This document shows, in pieces, positions 10,501 to 22,866 of a stretch of DNA of 64,000 nt; the stretch's first letter is position 1, and every line of letters begins with the position of its first letter. The DNA lies in contig NW_020312968.1 in the NCBI RefSeq assembly GCF_003265705.1, forward strand, positions 3,656,935 to 3,720,934. Direction: 5' to 3'. Made by a program: the position numbers and the translations under genes. The notes beneath the pieces were generated by a model. The model saw only the letters and a program-made list of their open reading frames with translations. It did not search any database and was not told where the DNA came from. This DNA is from Callorhinus ursinus (lineage: Eukaryota > Chordata > Mammalia > Carnivora > Otariidae).

Positions 10501-11851
10501 AACTCTAAATGGATTAATGATTTGAACATAAGACCTGAAACCATAAAACTAGAAGAAACACAGGTGGTAAGCTCTTTGCCATCGGTCTTGGTGATAATTT
10601 TTTCGGATTTGACCAAATGCAAAGGCAACAAAAGGAAAATAAGTCAAAGTATATCAAACTAAAAAGCTCCACACGGCAATGGAAACCATCAACAAGATGA
10701 AAAAGCAACCAACCTACTGAATGGGAGAGAATATCTGCAAATCATATATCTCATAAGAGGTTAATATCCAAAACATATAAAGAACTCCTACAACTCAATA
10801 TCAGAAAAATAATCTGATTAAAACATGGGTAGGGAATATGAAGAGACATTTTTCCAAAGATGACATATTTGTGGCCAAGAGGCATGTGAAAAGGTGGTCA
10901 ACATTACCAATTAGGGAAATGCAAATCAAACCTCAATATCACCTTACACCTATTAGAACAGCTATTACCAAAAAGACAAGAAATAGCAAGTGTTAGTGGA
11001 GATGTGGAACAAAGGGAACGCTTGTGCACTCGCAGTGGGAATGTGAATCAGTGCAGCTGTGATGGAAACCGCCATGGAGGTTTTTCAAAACATTAACAAC
11101 AGAACCACCATGTGATTCAGCTATTCCACTTCTGGGTATTTATCTGAAGAAAACAAAAGCATTGACTTGTAAAAGTTTATGTATTCCCATGTTCAAAGCA
11201 GCATTATTCACAATAGCCAAGATATGGAAACAACCTATGTGTCCATTGATGGATAAATAATAAAAATGTATTTTTTTTAACCAGTGGTAATAATATAGTA
11301 GAGCAATATTCAGCCATAGAAAGGAAGGAAATATTGCCATTTGTGAAAATATTGCTGGGTCTTGAAGGCCTTTGTGAATTGAAAAGTCAAAGACAAAAAC
11401 TATATGATCTCACTTATATGTTGAATTTAAAAAAAATAATGAAGTAAAAAAAAACAAAAAAAACCCCCTGAGCTCGTAAATCCAGAGAACAAATTGGTGG
11501 TTGCAGAGGTGGGGAGTTAAGCACTGGGAGAGGTGGGTAAAAAGGGTCAGAGAGTACAGATTTCCAGTTATAAAATAAATAATTGCTAGGTATGTAATGT
11601 AAAGCCCGGTGACTATAGTTAATAAAATAGTATATTATATATTTAAAAGTTGCCAAAAAAGTAGATCTTAAAATTTCTCATGACAAGAAAACATTTTTCA
11701 CTATGTGAGTTGATGCAAGTTAGACTTACTATGATCATTTTGCAATATGTACTAATATCAAATTATTAGGTTGTATGCCTGAAACCAGTATAATGTTACA
11801 TATCAAATATATCTTAATTAAAAAAATACAAAATCCATTCAGAATCCAAAT

Positions 11852-12061
11852 GCTGTTTTTTTTGTTGTTGTTGTTGTTATTGTTAGAGAGAGCAAGTGCG
11901 TGAGCAGGGGTGGGTGGGGAGAGGGAGAGAGAGAGAATCTTAAGCAGGCTCCACACTCGGTGTGGAGCCCAAAGTGGGACTTGATCTCACGACCCTGACA
12001 TCATGACCTGAGCTGAAATCAAGAGCCAGATGCTTAAGTGACTGAGCCACCCAGGTGCCCC
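11852..12061 (-). mobile_element. CanSINE
   Basis: Minus-strand copy: poly-T with GTT repeats, a GA-rich block, then 'gacctgagctgaaatcaaga' and 'actgagccacccaggtgccc' at the head end. It abuts the 3' end of L1 copy 1. Confidence 0.9.
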
Positions 12062-12870
12062 AAAGGCTGTGTTCTTAAACTGTTATATGAAATTGTCCTC
12101 CTGTTTACTTCCAGGAGGTTAGAAACTTGAAGTTATGTGGTTTGCCCTCTGCCAGCATTTCTTTGGACTTAACTCGTTAACAATTATGCTTTCCACAATT
12201 CGGGTGCTATTCAGTCTCGGAATTCCAAGTGTTATATAGTAAGTAATGGCAAGAAATGAATGCCTACCTGAAATTCATGACCTGGTTGCCTTTACATAGC
12301 AATGCAAAAGAGAACACGTTTTTCTTGTGGCAGCTCTCAGGTATTCAAATGGAGCATATAATGCAAGGGCACTATAGGAAATCCAATCCATCACTCACCC
12401 TAAAACCTGGCTCATTTAACTTAAGATCAATCTGGATCTAAAATTTACCCTTGTACAATATTTGGAAGAATGCTGACTCATAATTGATTATTTCCATTTG
12501 TGTCATTTCTGAAGTGTCTCAAAAGCCCACTGGGGACATACTTGTTGGGTAATTCATCCCATTATGTTTCACTTATTATGTAATCTTATTTCCTTAGAAT
12601 CTGCCACAATTTACATCAAATACTGCCATATTTAGGCCATCATGTTTCCCTTATCATAATGTTTTCCTTTTGCTAAATTACTTAGAAGATTTTGCAGTTG
12701 ATGATGCAATTTTCTGTTAAGAAATCACTGTAAATACAGAATGAGAAAAATCTATTGTACATGTTGGTACATAAATGCAACCTGCCCAAGAATTAAAACC
12801 CAAGATAGGTCTAATGTGTAACAAAACAAAGACAACAATAAAAAAAAAAAATCCTTCAAAAAAATCCTTC
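12062..12870. other. unique intronic sequence
   Basis: No gene or clear repeat is recognised. It ends in an A-rich stretch with three tandem copies of an aatccttcaaaaa-like unit (12840-12885), the target region of the L1 that follows. Confidence 0.6.
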
Positions 12871-13109
12871 AAAAAATCCTTACTATGGACTTCTGATTCA
12901 AGATGGTGATGTAGGAAGACCCTGAACTCACCTCCTCCACAGACATACCCAATCTATACCTACTTATAGAGCAATTCCTCCTGAAGTAGAACTAAGTGCT
13001 GAATGAATAGGCTCTGCACAAGAAAAGACAGACCATGTAGAGAATGGCAAGAAAGATGGAGACACAGTCATGAAGGGACTTTCCCCTCCCCCAACACTGT
13101 GAACTGCTG

Positions 13110-14100
13110 CAGTTTAAAAGGCAACTAGAACACAAAAGATCCAGCCCTAGAACTCCACCAAATGGCAGGGGTAGCTGCTGGAAATATCTCCAGGTTGGAG
13201 GGGCTGGTGAGTGCCATAGTTTGCATTCCCCCTCCACCTTGATAGCACAGACAGGAGCAGGGTCTGGAGCCAACACTGTCCTGCTGCCTCAGTGAGCTCT
13301 GGGCCCTTAGCCCACACTTTTAAATGTTTAAAAGAGGAACTGGAATATAAAGGTTCCAGCTGGAACTCAGCCAAATGGTGGAGAGCTGCTGGAACTCTCT
13401 CTGGCTCAGAGGGGCTGGCGAGTGCTATGGTTTGCATTCCTCTTCCACCTTGATAGTGTAGACAGGAGCATGGTATGGGTGACCTCATCAGTTACTACCT
13501 CCATGAGCCCCAGTCCCCCAGCCCACATCAGCCCCAGCTGTCCCACCGAGGCAGTCCCAGCATGGTGCACACTGGGACACCCGGGTCAGTGCTCACTACA
13601 GCTCTAGCCATCTCACCAAGGTGACACATGTGCAAAGTACCCAGGAACACTCTAGGCCCACAAGTTGGCTCACAACTTGCCAGGACCTCCCTGATGCAGA
13701 GTGCCCCAGGATCTCCTGGCCTGAGCCTTCTTAACTCCAGATGGAGCTTGCATCTACTTCAGCTTTAACTGTCCGCCCAAGGTGCCCTCAGAACAAAGAG
13801 CCCCGGGGCCCCCTGGCTTGTAGCCATTTCAGCTTCTCTGCTCAAAGAGTGCTATGACCCCCCCGGCTTACACGTACTTTGGTTTCAGCTGCTCTGTCAG
13901 GGCACCCTCAATGTGGAGAGAACTGGGACTGCCCCAGCCTATGTACATTTCAGTATTAGCTATCTAGCCAGGATACCCTCTGCATAGACAGTGCTGTGAT
14001 CCCCTGGCTTGCACCCACTTCAGCTTCAGCTGTCAGACTATGGTGCCCTCTACACAGACTGCCTCAGGACCACCGTGACACAGTTCGGGCTAGCCCACCA
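13110..14100 (+). repeat. tandem units in the L1 5' UTR
   Basis: Two unit classes are visible. A roughly 211-bp unit repeats around 13201 and 13412 (gggctgg...ttgcattcc...ccaccttgatag...gacaggagca). Shorter units opening with cttgca/cttgta/cttaca recur at about 13747, 13817, 13867, 13938 and 14008 (spacing 50-72 bp), each with a ttcagctt-like core. Confidence 0.7.
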
Positions 14101-15378
14101 GGGTGGTCCCAGCACGGAGTGACCTGGGACCCCCAGCCAGCCAGCTAAAGTCACCAGGCACATACAGTCTACATGGTGGATGACCATACACAAGATCAGT
14201 CCTTCTAGTTTAGGATAAGTAGCTGTTCTGTCTAATTCTTAGAAACAAATGCAGAAAGCCAAGCAAAATGAGTAGACACATGAAAAGAATGAAAGAACAG
14301 ACAAACCTCAGAAAAATAACTAAGTGGAATGTAAATAAGCAATATGCCTGATAAACAGTTGAAAATAATGGTCATAAAGATGATCAGTGGACTAAAGAGA
14401 ATAGTGGAAGGGCTCAGAACTTCAACAGAGAGATAGAAAATGTATAGAAAAACCAATCATGGTTGAAGAACACTAACTGAAATTAAAAATACACTATAAG
14501 GAATCAACAGTAAATTAGAGGATACAGAAAAATGGATCAGTGATCTGGAAGACAGGGTAATGGAAAGCATCTGAGCTGAACAGCAAAAAGAAAGCAAAAA
14601 ATTTAGAGTGAGGATAGGCTAAGGGATCTATAGGGTAACATAAAGTGAACAAGCATTCATATTATAGGGGTCCTAGAGGGAAAAGAGAGAGCGAGAAAGG
14701 GGCAGCAAACTCATTTGAAGAAATAATAGCTGAAAACTTCCCTAGCCTTGGGAAGGACACAGATATACAGGTTTAAGAAGCAGAGAGAGTTCAAAACAAG
14801 ATGAAATCAATGAGATTCACACTAAGACAGATTAACAAAATGGCAAAGATTAAAGATAAAGAGAGAATATTAAAAGCAGCAAGAGAGAAACAATTAGTTA
14901 TGCACAAGGCAAACCCCATAAAGCTTTCAGCTTTTTCAGCAGAAATTTTGCAGGCCAGAATGGAGTGGCATGATATATGTGAAGTGCTAAAAACAACAAC
15001 AACAACAAAACACAAACAAAAATACTCCACCTGGCAAGATTATCATTCAGAATTGAAAGTGAGATTAAGAGTTTCCCAAACAAAAGTTAAAGGAGTTCAT
15101 AACCATTAAACCAGCCTTACAAGAAATGTTAAAAGGGACGTTTTTAGTTGAAAAGGTCATAATTAGAAGAAAATTATGAAAAGAAAAAATTTCATGAGTA
15201 GAAACATACAGCAAAATTAGTAGAACAATCACTGATGGAGCCAGTATAGAGGTTAAAAGACAGAAGCAGTAAAGTCAATTATATGTAAAAAAATTAGTTA
15301 AGGGGAATCATAAAATAGACGTAAAATATGACAACATATACATAAAATGTGGAGGGGTAGTAAAAATGAAGTTCTTTT

Positions 15379-15578
15379 TTTTGTTTTTTAGAGATTTTAT
15401 TTATTTATTTGACAGAGAGACACAGCGAGAGAGGGAACACAAGCAGGGGGAGTGGGAGAGGGAGAAGCAGGCTTCCCACTGAGCAGGGAGCCTGATGCGG
15501 GGCTCGATTCCAGGACCCTGGGATCATGACCTGAGCCGAAGGCAGACGCTTAACTGACTGAGCCACCCAGATGCCCCC
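15379..15578 (-). mobile_element. CanSINE inside L1 copy 2
   Basis: Minus-strand copy from poly-T to 'gagccacccagatgccccc'. A perfect 16-bp target duplication, aaaatgaagttctttt, lies at 15363-15378 and 15579-15594. Confidence 0.95.
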
Positions 15579-16261
15579 AAAATGAAGTTCTTTTAGAATG
15601 TGTTCAAACTTAAGTTATTGTCAACTTAATATAGATTCTTATATATACATGAACCCCATGGTAAACACCAACTAAAAACCTTTAACAGATACAAAAAAAA
15701 TAAAGAGGAAGTCAAGCATAACACTATAAAGAGTCATCAATCACAAGAAAAGAGAGCAAGAGAAAAGAAAGGAACAAGAACTACAAAAACAACCAGAAAG
15801 CAATCAACAAAATGGCAGTGAATACATACCTATTAATAGATTACTTTAAATGTAAATGGTCTAAATGCTCCAATCAAAAGACAGAGGGTAGTGGAATGAA
15901 TAAAAAACCAAGACCCATCTATATGCTGCTCACAAGAGACTCACTTCAGACCTAACTACAGACTGAAAGTGAAGGGATATAAAAAGATATTCCATGCAAA
16001 TGAGAGCAGGAAAAAAAAATAAAAACAGCCAAGGTAGCAATATTTATATCAAATAAAATAGACTTTAACACAAAGACTATAACAAGAGACAAAGGAGGAC
16101 AAGAAGATAGAATACTTGTAAATATCTATGCACAACATTGGAGCAACAAAATTCACAAAGCAAAATGACATAAAGGGAGAAATTGACGGTAATACAATAA
16201 TAGTAGGGGACTTCAACACCGGACTTACACCAATGAAGAGATCAAACAGAAAATCAATAAG

Positions 16262-16465
16262 GATGAACCATGAGAGACGATGGACTCTGAAAAACAAACT
16301 GAGGGTTTTAGAGGGGAGGGAGGTGGGAGGATGGGTTAGCCTGGTGATGGGTATTAGAGGGCACGTTCTGCATGGAGCACTGGGTGTTATACGCAAATAA
16401 TGAATCATGGAACACTACATCAAAAACTAATGATGTAATGTATGGTGATTAACATAATTAAAAAA
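16262..16465 (+). mobile_element. L1 3' end nested in L1 ORF2
   Basis: The stretch 'gatggactctgaaaaacaaa', 'gggttagcctggtgatgggt', 'catggagcactgggtgttat' to an A-rich tail is an L1 3' UTR. It interrupts the endonuclease frame after GDFNTGLTPMKRSNRKSI, which resumes with KENKETVALNNTLDQVDLEI. Flanks agaaaatcaataagga and agaaaataagga are a target duplication with a small deletion. Confidence 0.85.
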
Positions 16466-17891
16466 AAAGAAAATAAGGAAACAGTGGCCTTGAATAACAC
16501 ATTAGACCAAGTGGACTTAGAGATATACAGAATAGTCTGTCCGAAACCAACAGAATACACATTCTTTTCAAGTGTACATGGAACATTCTCCAGGATGGAT
16601 CACATGTTTTCTGATCACAACAGTATGAAACTAGAAACCAATTACAAGAAGAAAAGTGGAAAAAAAAAACACAAACATGTGGATGCTAAACAACATGCTA
16701 CTAATCAACCAACTGTTACTAAAAAAAATACACCAAGACAGATGTAAATGAAAACACAATGGTCCCATATCTTTGGGAAACAAAAAAGCAGTTCTAAGAG
16801 GGAATTTTACAGCAATATAGGCCTACCTCAACAAACAAGAAACATTTCAAATACACAATCTAACCTTACACCAAAAGGAAATATAAAAAGAAGAAAAACA
16901 AAGCCCAAAGTTAGTAGAAGGAAGGAAATAATAAAGATCATGGTATAAATAAATGAAACAGAGACTAAATAAACAATAAAAAGATCTAGATGAAACCGAG
17001 AGATGGTTCCTTGAAAAGATAAACAAAATTGATAAACCTTTAGCCAGACTAATCAAGAAAAACGAAGAGAGGACCCAAATAAATAAAATCAGAAATGAAA
17101 GAGAAATAACAACTGACATCACAGATATACAAAGAATTATAGAAGACTACTATGAAAAAGTATATGCCAACAAACTGGAGAACCTAGATGAAATGGATAA
17201 ATTCCTAGAAGCATACAATCTTTCAGAATGGAGTCAGGAAGAAATAGAAAATCTGAACAGACTAATTACTTGTGAGGAATCAGCAATTAAAAAAAAAAAT
17301 CTCCCAACAACAAAAGTCCAGGACCAGCTGGATTCACAGGTGAATTCCAGCAAACATTTAAACAAGAGTTAATACCTATTTTCTTCAAACTACTCCAAAA
17401 AATAGAAGAGGAAGGAAAGCTTCTAAATACATTCTATGAGATTAGTGTTACCCTGATACCAAAACCAAAGACACTACAAAAACAGAAAACTAGAGGCCAA
17501 AATCCCTAATGAACACAGATGTAAAAATCCTCAACAAAATATTAGCAAACCAAATTCAACGATACATTAAAAGGACATTCACAGTGGGATTTATTCTGGG
17601 GATACAATGGTGGTTTAGTATCTGCAAATCAATCAATGTGCTATACCACATTAATAAAGTGAAGGATAAGAATCATATGATTGTCTCAGTAGAAGCAGAA
17701 CAAGCATTTGACAAAATTCAACATCCATTCATAATAAAAACCCTCAACAAAGTGGAGTTAGAAGGACATACCTCAACATAATGAAGGCCATATATGACAA
17801 ACCCCTAGCTAATGTCATACTAAATGATGAAAAATAGAGCTTTTCCTTTAAGATCAGAAACAAGACAAAGATGCCCACTCTTGCCACTTTT

Positions 17892-18077
17892 TTTTTTTTA
17901 ATTTATTCGAGAGAGAGAGAGAATGAGAGATAGAGAGCACGAGAGGGAAGAGGGTCAGAGGGAGAAGCAAACACCCTGCTGAGCAGGGAGCCCGATGTGG
18001 GACTCGATCCCGGGACTCCAGGATCATGACCTGAGCCGAAGGCAGTCGCTTAACCAACTGAGCCACCCAGGCGCCCC
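17892..18077 (-). mobile_element. CanSINE inside L1 copy 2
   Basis: Minus-strand copy ending 'gagccacccaggcgcccc'. A perfect 16-bp target duplication, cactcttgccactttt, lies at 17876-17891 and 18078-18093. It splits the ORF2 reverse transcriptase region just before FADD. Confidence 0.95.
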
Positions 18078-19574
18078 CACTCTTGCCACTTTTAGTCAAC
18101 ACATGGTACTGGATGTTTTAGCTGTAGCAAACAGAGAAGAGAAAGAAATAAAAGACATACAAATTGGTAAGGAAGAAGTGAAAGTGTCACTATTTGCAGA
18201 TGACATGACATTATATATACAAAACCCTAACAATCCCCTCAAAACTCTAGAATAAATGAATTCAGTAATGTTGCAAGATACACAATTAATATTTGGAAAT
18301 CTGTTGCCTTTCTATACATTAATAATGAAGTAGCAGAAAGAGAAATTAAGAAAACAATCCCATTTACAATTGCACCACAAAGAATAAAACACCTAGGGAT
18401 AAACTTAACCAAGGAGGTGAAAGATTTAGAGTCTAAAAACTATAAAACACTGATGAAAGAAATTGAAGATGACCAAACAAATGGCAAAATAGTCCACGCT
18501 CATAGAAGAATTAATATTGCTAAAATGTCCATACAAATAATACTAAAATTTGTGCGAAACTACTGAAGACCCTGAATAGCCAAAGAAATCTTGAGAAAGA
18601 AGAACAAAGCTGGAGGCATCACAATCCCAGGCTTCAAGATATACTACAAAACTGGAGTAATCACAACACTATGGTACTGGCACAAAAACAGACACATAGA
18701 TCAATGGAATAGAATAGAAGGCCCAGAAATAAACCCACATTTATATAGTCAATTAATCCATAACAAAGAATTCAAGAATATTTAATGGGGAAAAGACAGT
18801 CTCTTCAATAAATGGTGTTGGGAAAAACTGGACAGCTGCAGGCTGAAGAATTAAACTGGGAGGCTTTCTTACCCCAGACACAAAAATAAACCCCAAATAG
18901 ATGAAAGACTTAATGTGAGCCCTGAAACCATAAATCTCCTAAAAGAAAACATGGCCAGTAATTTCTTAAACATTGCCCTTAGCAACATACTTATGGATAT
19001 GCCTCTTTAGGAAAAAGAAACAACAGCAGAAATATACTATTGGGACGACACCAAACTAAAAAGCTTTTGCACAGTAAAGGAAACTATCAACAAAACAAAA
19101 AGGCAACCTCATGAATATAAGATATTTGCAAATGAAATATCTGATAAGGGGTTAATATGTATAAAGTACTTAGACAGCCTGACACAAAAAACCCAAACAA
19201 TCTGATAAGAAATGGGCAGAGAAGCTGGATAAACACTTTTCCAAAGACACAGATATGGCCAACAGACACACTGAAAGATGCTCAACATCACTAATCATCA
19301 GGGAAATGCAAATCAAAACTACAGTGAGATATCACCGCACACCAATCTGATGGGCTAAAATAAAAAAGACAAGATACAACAAGTGTTGTTGAGGATGCAG
19401 AGAAAAAGGAAGCCTCATGCACTCTTGGTGGGAATGCAAACTGGGGCAGCCACTCTGGAAAACAGGATGGAGCTTCCTTAGAAAATTAAAAATAGAAATA
19501 TCCTACAATTCAGTAATTTCACTACTGGATATTTACCCCCAAAAACAAAAACACTGATTCAAAACGATAGATGG

Positions 19575-19764
19575 AGGGGCACCAGGGTAGCATAGTCGGT
19601 TGAGCATCCGACTCTTAATTTCAGCTCAGGTCATGATCTAGGGGTCCTGGGATTGAGCCCCGTCTTGGGCTCTGTGTTCAATGTGAAGTCGGCTGGAGCT
19701 TCTCTCTCTCCTCCTGACCCTCCCCACACTAGTGTGCTCTCTCTAATAAATAAACCTTTAAAAA
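19575..19764 (+). mobile_element. CanSINE inside L1 copy 2
   Basis: The sequence 'ggggcaccagggtagcatag', tcggttgagcatccgactc, 'ggtcatgatctaggggtcct' and an aataaataaac tail. Flanks aaaacgatagatg and aaaaagatatatg are an approximate target duplication. Confidence 0.85.
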
Positions 19765-19867
19765 AAGATATATGCACCCCTATGTTTATTGCAGCATTAT
19801 TTACAATAGCCAAGACGTAGAAGCAACCAAAGTGTCCACTGATTGATGAATGGATAAAGAAGATTTG

Positions 19868-19932
19868 GTGTGTGTGTGTGTGTGTGCGCGCACGTGTGCG
19901 CGTGCACGTGCGCGCGCACACACACACACACA
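19868..19932. repeat. 65-bp alternating purine-pyrimidine tract
   Basis: Uninterrupted alternation runs GT repeats, then GCGC/ACGT mixtures, then CA repeats. It is also near-palindromic about its centre. It lies in the 3' part of the L1 ORF2 region. Confidence 0.95.
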
Positions 19933-20353
19933 TTGGAGTATTAGCCATAAAAAGGAATGAAATCTTGCCATTTGTGACAACATGGATGAATCCAGAAGGA
20001 TTATGCTAAGTGAGATAAGTGAAACAGAGAAACACAAATACCGTACTATTTCACTCATAAATACATAGAACAAATTGGTGGTTGCCTGAGAGGAAAGGGA
20101 TGGGAGGATGAGAAACATCAATGCAGGAGTGTGGGAGGTTCAGGCTTACAGCTTTGGAATGAACAAGTCACAGAGATGAAAGGGACAGCACAGGGAATGG
20201 AATCAATGGTAACGTAAGAGTGTTGTGTGGTGCCCATGGTGGCCACACTTGTGTGAGCACAACGTAACACAGACTTGTCTAATCACCATGTTGTACACCC
20301 GAAACTAATGTAACGTGTGTCAACTACACTTCAATTAAAAAATCCTTAATATG

Positions 20354-22729
20354 TGTTTTAATAATAAACAAATGGGAAGAAACAATAAAGAAATAGGAGC
20401 TCGTTTGGAATCAGGAATCTTTATACTTGGGAATGATTCTACCATTTAATCGGGCTAGAAAATTCTACATCTCCAACTGAATTTCTATTAGCTTGCTAAA
20501 GAAATCCCTCATTAATTAGAGAAACTGTCCATAGGGCTGTACACCACAGAAACAATGACAGAAACACCCATGTGCACACACATAGAAGTAGAAGTCCCTT
20601 TTCAATGTTGTGACTAATCCTAAACTGGAAGTTTGGTTAAAGGAAGGATATCCAAAGACTGTGAATCTATCAAAGCCTCCTGACCCCAGGACAGTAATAG
20701 CATCAGGATATCTCTCTTCTGGCAGAAAAGAACATCTGTAAAATGACTAGAAGTGACTGGAATTACATGTGAACATTTAAATAGCATAAGGAGAAGCCAA
20801 TGCTGTGAAAGAGACAACTCTAGATTATCTGAGCTACTGCTGAGAGCCTCGAACACAGATGATCATCGCCAACTCTGGAGGGACTCTGAACTCCTGGAGA
20901 GCAGAGAGCTTTACATTCATGGCCCCTGACCCTTGCACATAAATACCAGGCCTACTAGGAGTGTGCCCCAAGGGGCAGTTTCCTCTTGTGGGGAGGAGCA
21001 TTTTGTCACCGACATTCTTTAGAGTTGCATGGTGACAATAAAGAGGAGAGTCACTTTTAGTCAGTTTTATAACTGTTTTATATTCTCAACAGACAGTGTA
21101 CCCCCATGTCTGTGCCATAGGCTGCACCCCCTGCCCCCACCCCTTGCTACAAAACCGCCACATTTGGACAGTGATTATTTCCCTGGGATCTCTTGAGACA
21201 GAAGAGCCCTTAACTGTCACCTGCCGATGGATCCACTGGGGTCGGGCGGCAGAGCCATGTCACCATGCCACCATTGACCCTGCGTGCCATGACCCAGTAT
21301 ACCTCTATCACATGAGCATTGAGCATGGCCTGGAAAGAGGAAGGGAGGGGAGAGGAATGTCCTGAGGACTAAGTAGATTAGGGACCACTGAAAGCATCTA
21401 GAAATCAGGGTCTAGTTTATTTTAATGTTTTCAATCAATCCTGCCTTGTTGACAAACATTTGATTTCTCGATCACACTTTGGCAACCATTGTATTCATGA
21501 TGCATGCTGGAGGTGAGCTGGACCTGGATACTCTTTAACAAATCTTTTATCCTGATTCTTTATGACCTTGCCACCATGCTGGTTTTAACCTCCCTGAGCG
21601 TGGGTCTGCTGTGGCAACACAGAGGAAACACGTCACAGAATTAGGGAGAAGAGATCGCCAAATGCGTGGCCAAAAACAGATCTCTAAGAATGAGTACCTT
21701 TCCCTGACTGGTGGGCAAAAGTATGGCAAATGCATGCTTCATTCCTGTGTTCTGCTGTGCGCCTCCTTTGCCCTGTGCAACCCACGGTTACCTGAGTAAT
21801 ACACACCCTTACAGTGAATTACAGAATGTCTAGGTTAATTTATTCTGCAATCAGCAGAGGGCTAGAAATGGATATCCATCAGTCCGAACATGCCCTCAGG
21901 CCTGGATCTTCTGCAGGTGGACTGCAGAGAGAGAGCACTGAGAAGCACAGATTTGTTAGATGGTTGCAGATGTGTCCATGGCTGGGTGGGAGCTGGGGTG
22001 CTTGTCAAACAGATCACCAGCCACTGAGCCAAGTACTACGTAGGGCTCCATTGTGGACAACACAGGGTGCTGTGAAAACCTGTTCAGTCTCCAGCCCCAA
22101 GCTACATTTGTACTTTCCCTTACTTTGAGTTACAAACAAGCTTCATGTATCAGCATGAGGATGGAGACAGACCATGTGCTTCTGTTAACATCGTAATTTC
22201 CACATTTTACTTATGTAAAAAGCATTCCTTTTCCTTAGCTCTTAGGCTCACATGGGGCAGCATACCATCATTCATTTTCTTTACTGGTAACCAGTTTAGC
22301 TGGCACAGGTCAAGCTCAATGTCTTGTGTGCACTGAAAATTAATTTTAGAATAAATTCAGAGGAACAGATAACTAAGGAAACTGTCTCTTCTCATGACCG
22401 TGCAATTTAGCCTACTGCAGGTAGATGAGGCTGGCTTGCTTCCGGGGGGGAAAGCTGGTTAGAGATGTGGATCTTATATTCTGAAACATCAATCAATAGC
22501 TGCCACATTTTATCCTGTACTCATATCAAAACATTTATTCTTTAATTCTTCAATTATTATTACTCAAATGGTAATGTTGAGAACTGGAATACATACAGAT
22601 ACTCAAACTACAGGATCACATGAAAAAGGATGATGTTGATATATAAATGTAAAAACACTTCCAGGCCAAAATACATTCCATTATTTGTTTCTGCAGAGTA
22701 AACCAAATGATAGAAAAGGGAATTCTTAC
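20354..22729. other. unique intronic sequence
   Basis: Between L1 copy 2 and PCSK5 exon 22730 I see no gene, SINE or clear old repeat. Reading frames present are short and unrelated to known proteins. Confidence 0.55.
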
Positions 22730-22866
22730 CTGGAGTCTTGAAGTTCCTCAGCTGGGAAGGGGTATCGTAAACTTCAAGGATCCAGTCACCGGTGGCTCGC
22801 TCTCCCCAGCAATGAATGGTCATGAACTCCCAGTTTTTAAATCCTTCCATAGAATGATCAAAGAGC
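22730..22866 (-). CDS. PCSK5: PCSK5 exon: P domain, second half
   Basis: This 137-base exon finishes an Arg codon and then reads LFDHSMEGFKNWEFMTIHCW, GERATGDWILEVYDTPSQLR and NFKTP. The WEFMT-HCWGE-A-GDW-LEV pattern is the signature second half of the convertase P domain, with the conserved Cys in HCWGE and the GDW turn. The acceptor is tctgattctctcacag and the donor is CCAG|GTAAGA, both strong. It is flanked by a 9.8-kb intron upstream and a 16-kb intron downstream. In human PCSK5, as I remember it, the matching residues are AAGDWVLEV, so ATGDWILEV here would be two conservative changes. Confidence 0.96.

Larger units (their letters stand above)
7826..11828 (+). mobile_element. LINE-1 with internal deletion (L1 copy 1)
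   Basis: The 5' end (ttccagtttaagatgaca..., about 7826-8570) is L1 5'-UTR-like. It then passes abruptly into mid-ORF2 (aatcagaaatgaaag), so ORF1 and the endonuclease domain are missing. Reverse transcriptase remnants include [24 protein letters not shown] residues near 9300 and a FAHD box at 9600-9611 where FADD is expected. The element ends near 11828 in 'tatcttaattaaaaaaatac'. Two SINEs sit inside (8604-8800, 10312-10500). Flanks aaaacccatct and aaaatccattc are a possible weak target duplication. It lies antisense to PCSK5. Confidence 0.85.
12888..20336 (+). mobile_element. full-length LINE-1, decayed (L1 copy 2)
   Basis: A 17-bp duplication with one mismatch (aaaaaatccttactatg at 12871-12887, aaaaaatccttaatatg at 20337-20353) flanks the element. 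Subtracting four nested insertions leaves about 6.6 kb, the size of an intact L1. Parts in order: a 5' UTR with internal repeats (12888-14240), an ORF1 region (about 14250-15130), and ORF2 (about 15810-19960) with an endonuclease GDFNT motif near 16205 and a reverse transcriptase FADD box at 18193-18204, then a 3' UTR. Many stops and frameshifts show it is dead. It is antisense to PCSK5. Confidence 0.92.
6658..22729 (-). other. PCSK5 intron (16 kb), L1-rich
   Basis: About 11 kb of this intron is two plus-strand LINE-1s (7826-11828, 12888-20336) with nested SINEs. Outside them are a MER58-like element (7150-7310), a MIR (7695-7815) and largely unique sequence at 6658-7150, 12062-12840 and 20354-22729. 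No further exon is seen. Confidence 0.85.

Noticed and set aside
15810..19960. Possibility that L1 ORF2 is still active
   Set aside because: Four nested inserts and many stops break it; the separated frames never exceed about 100 codons.
19631..20121. Minus-strand frames rich in Thr-His/Arg-Ala repeats
   Set aside because: They are translations of the GT/CA microsatellite inside the L1.
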